A stretch of DNA of 64,000 nucleotides. It comes from CAZDWZ01 sp964509425 (GTDB lineage Bacteria > Bdellovibrionota_C > UBA2361 > SZUA-149 > CAZDWZ01). The stretch is taken from assembly GCA_964509425.1 (NCBI GenBank), contig CAZDWZ010000002.1, forward strand, positions 186,001 through 250,000, given 5' to 3'. Positions 14,964 through 23,079 of the stretch are shown piece after piece. Within the stretch, counting starts at the first letter, position 1; every line of letters begins with the position of its first letter. The notes below the pieces were generated by a model. That model worked only from the letters and a program-made list of their open reading frames with translations, did no database searches and was not told the DNA's origin. Both the position numbers and the translations under genes were made by a program.

Positions 14964-17159
14964 TTATCCCGGCTCGACCGGATCGGGGCCTACGAGGTCG
15001 GGAGCCGCGAATCCCCGAACCATCAACGGGCGCTTCATCTGTCCAGCCGGATTTGGGATAGGTTGCCCCATCGGTCCTCCAGGCGGCATTCCAAGGTCAC
15101 GCTTGAGGAGCGGCAACACTCTCCGCCATCGCGCAAGCTCGGCGGGATCACCGGTCCAATCCGCCATGTGCTGCTCGATGATCTTGATGAGACGTGTTCG
15201 TTCCGCCTCCCCTCCCGGACCGCGATAAGGAAGAGTGGCGACCTGGTACGCTCCAATCACCTTGGAAGTCTGTTCCATGATCTTTCCGTGCGCATCAGTG
15301 AGATGGGCATTCGGAGCTTTCATTTGATTGTCTTTTACGTCAGGCACAATCTTTCGAAGCTCGTCCGAGCAGCCGAGAGCACCGAGGAGTGCCGGAGAAG
15401 CGTCTGCACCCTTATCTACTTTGTTTGCCCGCATTGCCGTCGCCCACTGAAAGATTGGCTCGACGACGATCATTTCGTATCGGTGCTCGAGCACCTGCCC
15501 CGTCATCTTCCGGTCCTCATCATCCACGCGCGGAAGCGGCTGTTGCGGCGGCTGCTGCACGACGGGATTTGGCATTACCGGAAACGGCTGAGGCTGCGGC
15601 ACCGGCTGGGGCTGCGGCAAGGGTTGGGGGAAGGGTTGCGGCTGCGGTAAGGGCTGAGGCTGTCCTTGTGGTTGCCCTTGGGGCTGCGGCATCCCGCCAA
15701 ATCCCGGGAGCCCGAGCTGAAATCCCAAGTCATCTGTCAGCTCCGTCAACCGTACCCCGGTTTCAAACGTCCGGAGGATGGCCAACGCATTCAGCTGTTC
15801 TCGCACGTTTGCCACGACTGGAGTCTTGTCCTCCTGAACCACCGGCTCCTGGACGGGCAGCGGATCGTCAATTTTCGTCGGAGGAATTTTTGTTTCGTCG
15901 ACAGGAGGAATCACGACCGGCTCGACTATTTTTACGACCTGCTTGTCGTCGACTTTCTTTTCCTTTCCGCCTTGGACGACAGCGTCATCACCTTTTCCCT
16001 TGGGAACAACTACTGGAGTCGGCATGGGAAGCGGCTCGGGACGCGCGACTTCAACGACGGCTTCGGGTTCCTTCGCCGGTTCCTTCTTCGGCTCCTTCCG
16101 GTCTACCTTTTTGGCGACCACCGGCGGTTGGAGCGTAAGCGGGAGCGGTTGAACTTTCACATCGCTGCCCGAAGGCTCTTCCTTCCGCTCACCTCCCTTT
16201 ACCACCGTCGGGAGTTTCGGAAGATCCTTCTTTTCCTGTTTCGATCCTCTTCCGGAGCCCCGTTCCTGAGAGCCGGTACCGCCATCGACAAGACCTCCCG
16301 GCAATATTCCGGATTGGGGAGACACCACCGCATCGTCCCGAACCCACGCGACGGTCGCTTGTTCAAGCCCGTTTGATCCTCGCCAGTTCGTCGTATGATG
16401 CATCCGTCGTTCGGCGATGATCTCGGTCTCCGGACCGTGTTTTACGATCTTAAATCGAATGCGACCGTCTTCGGAATAGTAGTAACCGTCGCGAGGTTTT
16501 GTTTTTTTGGCGAGTTCCTGGACTTCCGCCTCAGTCCATACCGTGTCGGTATACTTTCTCGCCTCGGCCGCAGTGACCCAGAGCTTTTCGTATCCCTTGT
16601 CGTTGTCAACGCCGCGGAACTTCGCCATCGAATATCCGGGAACATAGTCTTCCGCATCGACCATCACGTGATTGACTGTTTTTTTGTAGACCGGAACGAG
16701 TCCGGGTGGCGGACCGAGTTGAATAATTGCGGTCTCACTTCCGAATTCCAGATTCTTCCCGTAGTAGTCAATGAGGCGCCCACGAGTGTCCATCAAGGTG
16801 CCGTACGTTTCAAGAAAGCGGCGATTCACGAGATCTTCTTGCTTCGCGTCGCCGTTGATTCCGAACGAGCCGATAAGGGTGCCGCTTTCTGAGTATATTC
16901 GTCCGTCGACGTAGTAATAGCGTTTGATTCCGGTGGCGTTCACCCACTGGTCTTTGCCGTCAACATTTCTCCATTCTTGAAGAACGTTCGAAGAATCGAC
17001 GCGAAAATAACGCTCGTATTGAACACCACCTGAAGAAGGGTAGTAGTTAATCGTGTCGTAAGCGTCTTTTCTCTTCCGTTCCTGATCCGCCGCGAGGGGA
17101 TATTGGTTCTCCGCCTCTCTCATGCGGCCGGTGCCAGGTTGGATTACGACCTCTCCCAT
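14964..17159 (-). CDS. Large Pro/Gln-rich protein of unknown function
   Basis: A 731-residue protein without a signal peptide or membrane segment. Residues ~1-270 are Tyr-rich and fold-like (YYYVDGRIYSESGTLIGSFG and YYYSEDGRIRFKIVKHGPET are similar modules). Residues ~300-450 are low-complexity Lys/Glu/Pro/Val. Residues ~490-545 are a dense PQ repeat (PQPQGQPQGQPQPLPQPQPF). The last ~170 residues look globular again, with DRKMTGQVLEHRYEMIVVEP and a helical end. TGAGG precedes the ATG. No family recognised; the layout suggests two folded ends held apart by a stiff or disordered linker. The DNA of the PQ stretch is itself repetitive (about 15571-15690) and may vary between strains. Confidence 0.65.
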   Translation of the reverse strand: MGEVVIQPGTGRMREAENQYPLAADQERKRKDAYDTINYYPSSGGVQYERYFRVDSSNVLQEWRNVDGKDQWVNATGIKRYYYVDGRIYSESGTLIGSFGINGDAKQEDLVNRRFLETYGTLMDTRGRLIDYYGKNLEFGSETAIIQLGPPPGLVPVYKKTVNHVMVDAEDYVPGYSMAKFRGVDNDKGYEKLWVTAAEARKYTDTVWTEAEVQELAKKTKPRDGYYYSEDGRIRFKIVKHGPETEIIAERRMHHTTNWRGSNGLEQATVAWVRDDAVVSPQSGILPGGLVDGGTGSQERGSGRGSKQEKKDLPKLPTVVKGGERKEEPSGSDVKVQPLPLTLQPPVVAKKVDRKEPKKEPAKEPEAVVEVARPEPLPMPTPVVVPKGKGDDAVVQGGKEKKVDDKQVVKIVEPVVIPPVDETKIPPTKIDDPLPVQEPVVQEDKTPVVANVREQLNALAILRTFETGVRLTELTDDLGFQLGLPGFGGMPQPQGQPQGQPQPLPQPQPFPQPLPQPQPVPQPQPFPVMPNPVVQQPPQQPLPRVDDEDRKMTGQVLEHRYEMIVVEPIFQWATAMRANKVDKGADASPALLGALGCSDELRKIVPDVKDNQMKAPNAHLTDAHGKIMEQTSKVIGAYQVATLPYRGPGGEAERTRLIKIIEQHMADWTGDPAELARWRRVLPLLKRDLGMPPGGPMGQPIPNPAGQMKRPLMVRGFAAPDLVGPDPVEPG

Positions 17160-17450
17160 CGGTCTAACCTCAACATCCTAAAATTGGCGGCGCAAACTGG
17201 TCCCACCCGTGCGCCTTCCTATAAACATTGTGCAGTGTGCGATAAAAGGAGTGACTTCTGAGGCAACTGTAATATTTGTTATTTGGGGTTATGGATTGCG
17301 ATCGTCCTCGGAGAATCACGATGAGGCGCGAAAGAGACTGAATGTTATTAGGTTGTTAGATCAAGAATACCCGCAAAGGGCTTCGACCACTCGACAACAA
17401 AAACAAAGCAGACCACCTGAGCAGGTAATCGCCGGAAACCAGTGGCACAA
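17160..17450. other. Spacer between sufD and the Pro/Gln-rich gene
   Basis: About 290 bases, AT-richer than its flanks, with no supported gene. It should hold the promoter of the gene at 17159. Confidence 0.4.
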
Positions 17451-17479
17451 AGCCGGCCGGAGAATCTACTCCGCCGGCT
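17451..17479 (-). terminator. Stem spanning the sufD stop codon
   Basis: AGCCGGC-c-GGAG (17451-17462) pairs with CTCC-g-CCGGCT (17469-17479); the loop AATCTA contains the sufD stop (17466-17468). On the minus strand TTTGTG follows, so it may end the sufBCD transcript. Confidence 0.55.
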
Positions 17480-18746
17480 CCTCACGAAGAGCCTTCAGAA
17501 GCAGCTCTTCTAACTTCTCCCGGAGTTCAGACACCGAGACGTGCCCGATAATGTCGCCGGCGAATGCATGAAGCAGCATGCTTTTGGCAATCGCCTCGGG
17601 GATGCCGCGTGACCTCAGATAAAATCTGGCATCCTCATCGAGCTGTCCAACGGTCGCACCATGCGTGCACTTTACATCGTCGGCCCAGATTTTTAGCTGG
17701 GGGCGAGTCTCAATCGAGGCATCAGTGGAAAGCAATATGGACTGATTCGACTGAATGGCGTTCGTCTTTTGTGCATCGGGGCGAACGACGATGGTACCGC
17801 TAAAAACACCGCGCGCGCTCTCGTCGTAGATACCTTTATACAATTCGCGGCTGAAACAGTTCGGCTTTGCGTGATCAATCAGCGTGGAGTTGTCGACATG
17901 CTGATGACCACGAATCACGGTGAGCCCGTTTAAGTAGCTCTCGATTCTCTCTCCGTTTAAGACAGGATGGATCTCATTCCGGACCACCCCGCCACCAAAC
18001 GTGAAGACGTTCGATGTGAAACGGCTCTTCTCTTCCTGTTGTACAACCAGGTTCGCGAGATGGAAGGCTTGTTCACCTTCGCACTGAATCTTCGTGTGCT
18101 CGACAATCGATTCTTCTTTGCAGATCACTTCGGTGTAGACGGAAGAGAAATATCGTTTCGCGCCAAGCGCGATGAAATACTCAGCAACACGAGCTTCGGA
18201 ACGCTTCTCGGCCACGATACAAATGCGTTCCGGAAGGAGCATCCCCTCTCCGTCCGGCGAGACGACGTGAATAATTTGAATCAGGTTCGGGACGGCCTTA
18301 CCTTCCGGGATGCGAATCATTCGCCCCTCGGTCGAGAGAGCCGCATTGAGCGAAACAAACGCGGTGGCTTCGTCATCAACACTTGCCGCCGGGAGAGGTG
18401 AGATTTCGAGCCCTGAGAGGTCCGATATGGAATCTTGGAAAATCCCGTTCACATACACGAGGCGAGTACCGGTCAATGCCGGAACATATCGCGCGAGCTC
18501 AGCAACCAGCACTTTGGCTGATTGAGGATCTTTCTTTACCGGGCGGAAGGTAGACTTCGTGAGCGTTTGAAGATTGGTGTACTTCCAATCCTCGTTCTTC
18601 GGAGTTGGGATCCCGAGGGTCGTGAATTGCTCAAACGCCTTCGCTCGCCGAGCGGAAGCTGCTTGGTCCTTTTCAGCGCCCTGCACCTCACGAAAAATTT
18701 CGGTGAAAGGCGACACGCCAGTTTGTTCAGTCTTTACGTCGCTCAT
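17466..18746 (-). CDS. sufD: Fe-S cluster assembly scaffold SufD
   Basis: A 426-residue SufD. The recognisable core runs from SFRELYKGIYD-like SRELYKGIYDESARGVFSGT through KCTHGATVGQLDEDARFYLR to the family-typical C-terminus. The Cys-x-His of KCTHGA is the conserved residue pair at the SufB-SufD interface where the cluster is assembled. With SufB and SufC it forms the SufBC2D complex in the cytosol. It starts two bases after the sufC stop, so it is translationally coupled. It is the last gene of the sufB-sufC-sufD run; no sufS, sufE or sufU lies in the window. Confidence 0.93.
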   Translation of the reverse strand: MSDVKTEQTGVSPFTEIFREVQGAEKDQAASARRAKAFEQFTTLGIPTPKNEDWKYTNLQTLTKSTFRPVKKDPQSAKVLVAELARYVPALTGTRLVYVNGIFQDSISDLSGLEISPLPAASVDDEATAFVSLNAALSTEGRMIRIPEGKAVPNLIQIIHVVSPDGEGMLLPERICIVAEKRSEARVAEYFIALGAKRYFSSVYTEVICKEESIVEHTKIQCEGEQAFHLANLVVQQEEKSRFTSNVFTFGGGVVRNEIHPVLNGERIESYLNGLTVIRGHQHVDNSTLIDHAKPNCFSRELYKGIYDESARGVFSGTIVVRPDAQKTNAIQSNQSILLSTDASIETRPQLKIWADDVKCTHGATVGQLDEDARFYLRSRGIPEAIAKSMLLHAFAGDIIGHVSVSELREKLEELLLKALREEPAE

Positions 18747-18748
18747 TC

Positions 18749-19531
18749 CTACCTCGCAGCGGACGTCGCGGCGGTTGCCGAGCCGTTCTCACGTACCCAA
18801 TTGTAACCCTTTTCTTCAAGCTCAAAAGCGAGCTCTTTCCCGCCGCTCTTTACGATAATTCCGTCGATCATCACGTGGACGAAGTCCGGAACAATGTAAT
18901 TGAGCAGACGTTGATAGTGAGTGATGACGACCATTCCCGTCTCGCTGTTCCGGAGACTGTTTACTCCGCCCGCGACGATCTGAAGCGCGTCGATATCGAG
19001 GCCCGAATCCGTTTCATCCAGAATGGCGAGCTTCGGCTCAAGAACCGCCATCTGAAGAATTTCGTTCCGCTTCTTCTCGCCGCCTGAGAACCCTTCGTTT
19101 ACTGCGCGGGTGAGCATCGCCGGTGAAAAATCGAGAAGCTTTGCCTTCTCCTTCATCAGATCGGAAAATTCCTTTACACCCAACGCCGGAAGCCCCTGAT
19201 GCTCGCGCTTGGCGTTTAGTGCCGTGCGGAGGAAGTAGGTCATATTCACGCCGGGGAGTTCAACGGGGTATTGAAACGCGAGAAAGAGTCCTTCTTGCGC
19301 ACGTTCCTCGGGGTCCATCTCAAGAAGATCCTTCCCGAGAAATGATACGGAACCGCCGGTCACTTCATATCCCTCGCGCCCGCTCAGAACATTCGCGAGC
19401 GTGCTCTTTCCGGAGCCGTTTACGCCCATGATGGCGTGCACTTCACCCGGCTTCACGTGGAGGTTCAATCCCTTCAAGATTTCTGTGCCGGTATCTTCAA
19501 TCCGGACTTGCAAATTTTTTACTTCTAACAT
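18749..19531 (-). CDS. sufC: Fe-S cluster assembly ATPase SufC
   Basis: A 260-residue ABC-type ATPase. Walker A is MGVNGSGKST (Gly36-Thr44), the signature is FSGGEKKRNEI, and Walker B runs LAILDETDSGLDIDAL, with the LDETDSGLD form characteristic of SufC. It drives conformational change in SufBC2D during cluster building. It follows sufB on the same strand after a 91-base gap that carries a large palindrome. The C-terminus has a short Ala-rich extension (SATAATSAAR). Length is typical. Confidence 0.95.
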   Translation of the reverse strand: MLEVKNLQVRIEDTGTEILKGLNLHVKPGEVHAIMGVNGSGKSTLANVLSGREGYEVTGGSVSFLGKDLLEMDPEERAQEGLFLAFQYPVELPGVNMTYFLRTALNAKREHQGLPALGVKEFSDLMKEKAKLLDFSPAMLTRAVNEGFSGGEKKRNEILQMAVLEPKLAILDETDSGLDIDALQIVAGGVNSLRNSETGMVVITHYQRLLNYIVPDFVHVMIDGIIVKSGGKELAFELEEKGYNWVRENGSATAATSAAR

Positions 19532-19553
19532 CGCTTTCCCCTATAAATCTTAC

Positions 19554-19617
19554 CTCTGTGCCTCTGTGTCTCTGTGGTTACATTAAAAAAAAACCACAGA
19601 GACACAGAGGCACAGAG
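19554..19617. repeat. 26-bp perfect inverted repeat inside the suf operon
   Basis: The arms 19554-19579 and 19592-19617 are exact inverse copies around an A-rich 12-base centre. Each arm is itself built of CTCTGTG-like 8-mers (CTCTGTGC, CTCTGTGT, CTCTGTGG). It lies between sufB and sufC, so the transcript would carry a very stable hairpin there. I recall related CTCTGTG-type sequences from many unrelated environmental genomes, but this needs a search. Confidence 0.9.
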
Positions 19618-19622
19618 AATTT

Positions 19623-21068
19623 TTATCCGACGCTTCCTTCCAGACTGATGGAAAGGAGCTGTCGTGCTTCAATTGCAAACTCCATCGGTAATTCTTTGAA
19701 TACTTCTTTGCAAAAGCCATGAACGATCATGGAAACGGCATCTTCCGTCGAGATCCCACGCTGATTGCAATAGAAGATCTGATCCTCGCCTATCTTTGAC
19801 GTCGACGCTTCGTGCTCGACCTTCGCCGTAGGATTCTGAATCTCGATGTACGGGAACGTATGCGCTCCGCACTTATCTCCCATCAGCATCGAGTCGCATT
19901 GAGAGAAGTTCCGCGCATTCTCCGCGGATTTCATAATCTTCACCAAGCCGCGATACGAATTTTGTCCACGTCCGGCCGAGATTCCCTTCGAGACGATCGT
20001 GCTCGTCGTGTTCTTTCCGATGTGGATCATCTTCGTGCCGGTATCCGCCTGTTGCAGATTATTCGTCAAAGCGACGGAATAGAACTCTCCGACGGAGTTA
20101 TCACCCTTCAAAATGACACTCGGATATTTCCAGGTGATTGCCGAACCGGTCTCAACCTGAGTCCACGAAATCTTCGCGTTCTCGCCTGCACAGATGCCGC
20201 GCTTTGTTACGAAATTATAAATTCCGCCCTTGCCATCCTTGTCGCCCGGATACCAGTTCTGCACCGTCGAATATTTGATGGTCGCACCCTTCAGCGCGAC
20301 CAGCTCGACGACCGCGGCGTGAAGCTGATTCTCATCCCGCATCGGCGCCGTGCACCCTTCCATGTAACTCACGTAGCTGCCTTCATCGGCGATGATGAGC
20401 GTTCTCTCAAACTGGCCGGTCTTTTCGGCGTTGATTCGAAAATATGTCGAGAGCTCGAGCGGGCAGCGCACGCCCTTCGGAATGTAGACGAACGATCCGT
20501 CGGTGAAGACTGCAGAGTTCAGACATGCAAAAAAGTTATCTGAATGAGGGACGACCGAGCCGAGATACTTTTGCACAAGGTCTGGATGATTTTGAACCGC
20601 CTCCGAAAAGGCGCAAAAGATAATCCCGTGTTCCTCCAACTCCTTTTTGTAGGTCGTCGCCACCGACACGCTGTCAAACACCGCATCAACGGCAACACCC
20701 GCCAGGCGCTTTTGCTCCTCGAGCGGAATCCCGAGCTTTTCGTATGCGCGAAGGAGCTCCGGATCGACTTCTTCGATGCTTTGGAGCTGCGGCTTTTTCT
20801 TCGGCGCTGAGTAGTAGACTGTGTCCTGATAGTCGATCGGGGGGTAATTGACGAAAGCCCAATTCGGCTCCTTCATCGTGAGCCATCGGTTGTAAGCCTT
20901 GAGGCGCCATTCGAGCATAAACGGCGGCTCGTTTTTCTTTGCGGAGATGATGCGAATCGTCTCCTCGTTAAGACCCGGGGGAACGGAATCAGATTCGATA
21001 TCCGTGTAAAAGCCCCACTTATACTCTTGGCTCGTAACGTTCTCGAGAGTTTCGAGATCCGAACTCAT
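19623..21068 (-). CDS. sufB: Fe-S cluster assembly scaffold SufB
   Basis: About 481 residues, full length. Diagnostic stretches include YIPKGVRCPLELSTYFRIN, SYVSYMEGCTAPMRDENQLH and GDKCGAHTFPYIEIQN, the last carrying the conserved Cys that receives sulfur. SufB is the main scaffold of the SufBC2D complex. I chose ATG 21068 since AGG is seven bases upstream; the in-frame ATG at 21074 has its ribosome site too close. The operon order sufB-sufC-sufD is standard. Confidence 0.95.
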   Translation of the reverse strand: MSSDLETLENVTSQEYKWGFYTDIESDSVPPGLNEETIRIISAKKNEPPFMLEWRLKAYNRWLTMKEPNWAFVNYPPIDYQDTVYYSAPKKKPQLQSIEEVDPELLRAYEKLGIPLEEQKRLAGVAVDAVFDSVSVATTYKKELEEHGIIFCAFSEAVQNHPDLVQKYLGSVVPHSDNFFACLNSAVFTDGSFVYIPKGVRCPLELSTYFRINAEKTGQFERTLIIADEGSYVSYMEGCTAPMRDENQLHAAVVELVALKGATIKYSTVQNWYPGDKDGKGGIYNFVTKRGICAGENAKISWTQVETGSAITWKYPSVILKGDNSVGEFYSVALTNNLQQADTGTKMIHIGKNTTSTIVSKGISAGRGQNSYRGLVKIMKSAENARNFSQCDSMLMGDKCGAHTFPYIEIQNPTAKVEHEASTSKIGEDQIFYCNQRGISTEDAVSMIVHGFCKEVFKELPMEFAIEARQLLSISLEGSVG

Positions 21069-21136
21069 AAACATCCTTCGGCAGTTCTAGTCTTTGGGAT
21101 TCCGGAGTATATCCTAGTGCTTCCCGTTCGAATTAG

Positions 21137-21226
21137 CGGCTCGTCCGCAAATTCGCCGGTCCGCAGATTTGCCAGTTGCAGCCTCGCCAGTCACGGCATC
21201 GCCAGTCACGGCATCGATTGCGGAAT
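21137..21226. repeat. Tandem array, 15-bp unit, upstream of greB
   Basis: Four to five units with a 15-bp period: TTCGCCGGTCCGCAG (21152), ATTTGCCAGTTGCAG (21167), CCTCGCCAGTCACGG (21182), CATCGCCAGTCACGG (21197) and a decayed unit after. The last two full units differ at two positions. The array lies in the ~380-base gene-free spacer between the divergent sufB and greB genes. Confidence 0.8.
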
Positions 21227-21343
21227 GCTCGGCAAAGCCAAGCCAGCAAAATCTCGCGCTTTACCCACCAGAAACAAACTGGCTTTATCCGCTTGATCAG
21301 GAGATTCTCTTGGGTAACGCACTAGCCCTGTCATGTATTATAG

Positions 21344-21367
21344 TTGAATAAGAAATTCAAGTATAAT
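21344..21367 (+). promoter_or_regulatory. Candidate greB promoter with palindrome
   Basis: TTGAAT-AAGAA-ATTCAA (21344-21360) is a perfect 6-bp palindrome directly before TATAAT (21362-21367), which fits a -10 box 86 bases ahead of the greB start. No well-spaced -35 is visible, so an activator or repressor may bind the palindrome. Read by eye only. Confidence 0.35.
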
Positions 21368-21452
21368 ACCTGGTTAAATCGGGAACACCAGAGCAGGCAA
21401 CACCCGAGGGACAATCGGAAATTTCACAACTGAGCCGGAGTTTTTGGTCGAG

Positions 21453-22013
21453 ATGAGCAAAGCGTTTGTAAAAGAGGGTGAGGAGCCGGAAGACGATCTC
21501 GAGGCCGACGAGCCGGCACCCGTCACCCCGGGCGGAAAGAACTATATTACCCCTCTCGGTTACAAACGCCTCGTCGACGAGCTCGCCTATCTGCGCACCG
21601 ACGAGAGGCCGAAGGTGACCGAAGTCGTCGCTTGGGCGGCTTCCAACGGCGATCGCTCGGAAAATGCCGACTATCACTACGGGAAACGCAAACTGCGAGA
21701 GATTGACCGGAGAATTCGCTTTCTGACGAAACGAATCGAAGCCGCTGAAATCGTCGAGATTGAGAAGATTAAATCCGACCAGGTGCTCTTCGGGGCGACC
21801 GTTACCTTCCGCGATGAAGATGACATCGAAAAAACCTATACCATCGTGGGCGTCGACGAGATTGACGTCGATAAGCGACGCATCAGCTGGATCTCCCCGC
21901 TCGCCTCGGCACTCTTCAAGGGCCGGGTTGGCGACTGGGTCACGGTCCGCATGCCCAAAGGTCCAAAAGAGGTCGAAATAGTTGCCATCACCTATGCCGC
22001 GCTTTCCGATTAA
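21453..22013 (+). CDS. greB: Transcription elongation factor GreB
   Basis: About 186 residues. GreA/GreB proteins rescue backtracked RNA polymerase by placing an acidic coiled-coil tip in the secondary channel. The tip motif appears as NGDRSENADYHYGKRKLREI, and the C-terminal FKBP-like domain has IVGVDEIDVDKRRISWISPL and ALFKGRVGDWV, the GreB rather than GreA form. The first ~35 residues are an acidic extension (EEPEDDLEADEPAPV) not usual for GreB. ATG 21453 is preferred over TTG 21444. It stands alone. Confidence 0.9.
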   Translation: MSKAFVKEGEEPEDDLEADEPAPVTPGGKNYITPLGYKRLVDELAYLRTDERPKVTEVVAWAASNGDRSENADYHYGKRKLREIDRRIRFLTKRIEAAEIVEIEKIKSDQVLFGATVTFRDEDDIEKTYTIVGVDEIDVDKRRISWISPLASALFKGRVGDWVTVRMPKGPKEVEIVAITYAALSD

Positions 22014-22307
22014 ACTCGCTGTCGGAGTTTAAGGATCATCCGGGGGCTCCGTCTGATACTTCGGGCTGTAGGTATTTGGAATTTTCGCGGGTAATTCGCG
22101 ATGCCTAAAAGAGCGCTCGGAGATTCTCCTAGTGCAAAATAGGAGACGGAATCGCGAAATGCTCAAAAAGAAGCCTAAATATTGGGGTAGGATATAAGGG
22201 GAATTAAGTTTCTCACGATATTATCCGATATTGGAATTGAGGGTTCCCGTCGGAGCCCGAAACAGCTCCTAGGTCTGGGTTGAGATTCTTAAACGAGGCA
22301 ATTCGTT
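22014..22307. other. Spacer after greB with a two-level palindrome
   Basis: No gene. TTCGCGAT near 22095 pairs with ATCGCGAA near 22151, and inside TCTCCTA (about 22125-22131) pairs with TAGGAGA (about 22140-22146). It is about 30-80 bases beyond the greB stop and could be its terminator region or a structured leader for the gene at 22308. Confidence 0.45.
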
Positions 22308-22946
22308 GTGATGCCGAAAGACTACGCACCGTTGATTTTATTAGGGGTCGCCTGTATCCCGGTGCTGCTGTTTACCATCGCGTATGGAATCCAACAGCGA
22401 CGGAAGGCCAAGCAACTCCGTGAACGCCTGAACGTGCTTGATGAAGTCATAAACGGCTTCGAAGGACGTTTGCTGTCAATCGAGACTCACGCCCTCGACT
22501 ACATGAATTCGCTCACTCAAGACGGAAGTAAGGCCCTTTACGAAGTGAAGGAGCTTATCAGCGCCGGCCGAAATCTGGCCGATGAGGTTCAAGAGCTTAT
22601 CGAAACCCGAGATCTCTCGGCCTACAACGAGGCCGAGCGCCTTCTGCGCGATGATTTCGTGATCAGTGAGGAGATGGTGCGGAAGTTCGATGGGAGCTAC
22701 GTCCGCAGGTATCCGAAATATCGGAACTGGAAGGATGTGATTGAAAATCACCTTCAGCAGATTGGACGGGAAGTATCTCGCGCATCCACTCGGGCAACTG
22801 AGTCCGGCATACCGAAGCGGAAGAAACGCCAATCTACGGTCGTGAGTCTTATGCAGGCCGGAGTTCGTGCCGTCGCCACTGGCGTCCGGATGCAACAGGC
22901 TCCGGTTCGCACTCTCCTCAGAAAGAACAACTCCCTGAAGATATAG
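22308..22946 (+). CDS. Membrane-anchored coiled-coil protein, unknown
   Basis: A 212-residue protein with one N-terminal membrane helix (LILLGVACIPVLLFTIAYGI), then a long helical region (residues ~30-110, rich in Leu, Glu and Lys, with heptad-like spacing), then a basic C-terminal tail (ESGIPKRKKRQSTVV...). The topology is most likely N-out with a cytoplasmic coiled coil and basic tail. Start GTG 22308 or the adjacent ATG 22311; GAGG lies ten bases before the GTG. A strong terminator follows. I do not recognise a family; the basic tail might bind nucleic acid or phospholipid. Confidence 0.7.
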   Translation: MMPKDYAPLILLGVACIPVLLFTIAYGIQQRRKAKQLRERLNVLDEVINGFEGRLLSIETHALDYMNSLTQDGSKALYEVKELISAGRNLADEVQELIETRDLSAYNEAERLLRDDFVISEEMVRKFDGSYVRRYPKYRNWKDVIENHLQQIGREVSRASTRATESGIPKRKKRQSTVVSLMQAGVRAVATGVRMQQAPVRTLLRKNNSLKI

Positions 22947-22967
22947 CGTCAACTCAGAACGCTGGTA

Positions 22968-23005
22968 AAAAAAAAGCGCGGTTCAACACCGCGCTTTTTT
23001 GTTTT
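22968..23005 (+). terminator. Strong factor-independent terminator
   Basis: AGCGCGGT-TCAAC-ACCGCGCT, preceded by an A-run and followed by TTTTTTGTTTT, about 25 bases after the stop at 22946. The A-run on the other side makes it usable from both strands, so it may also stop the rhlE transcript. Confidence 0.92.
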
Positions 23006-23019
23006 GGCCCTGCTTATTC

Positions 23020-23053
23020 GGGCTGTTTTATTTGGGTCCCGGATGAGCAGCCC
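23020..23053. repeat. Palindrome 3' of the helicase gene
   Basis: GGGCTG (23020-23025) pairs with CAGCCC (23048-23053), about 27 bases after the stop of the helicase gene. It may add to the bidirectional terminator next to it. Confidence 0.5.
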
Positions 23054-23079
23054 ATAAGCAATTTCTTCGGAGAACCGAC

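Noticed and set aside
13531..16892. Plus-strand frames across the metallopeptidase and Pro/Gln-rich genes
   Set aside because: Antisense shadows; the minus-strand frames carry the zinc motif and continuous domain-like sequence.
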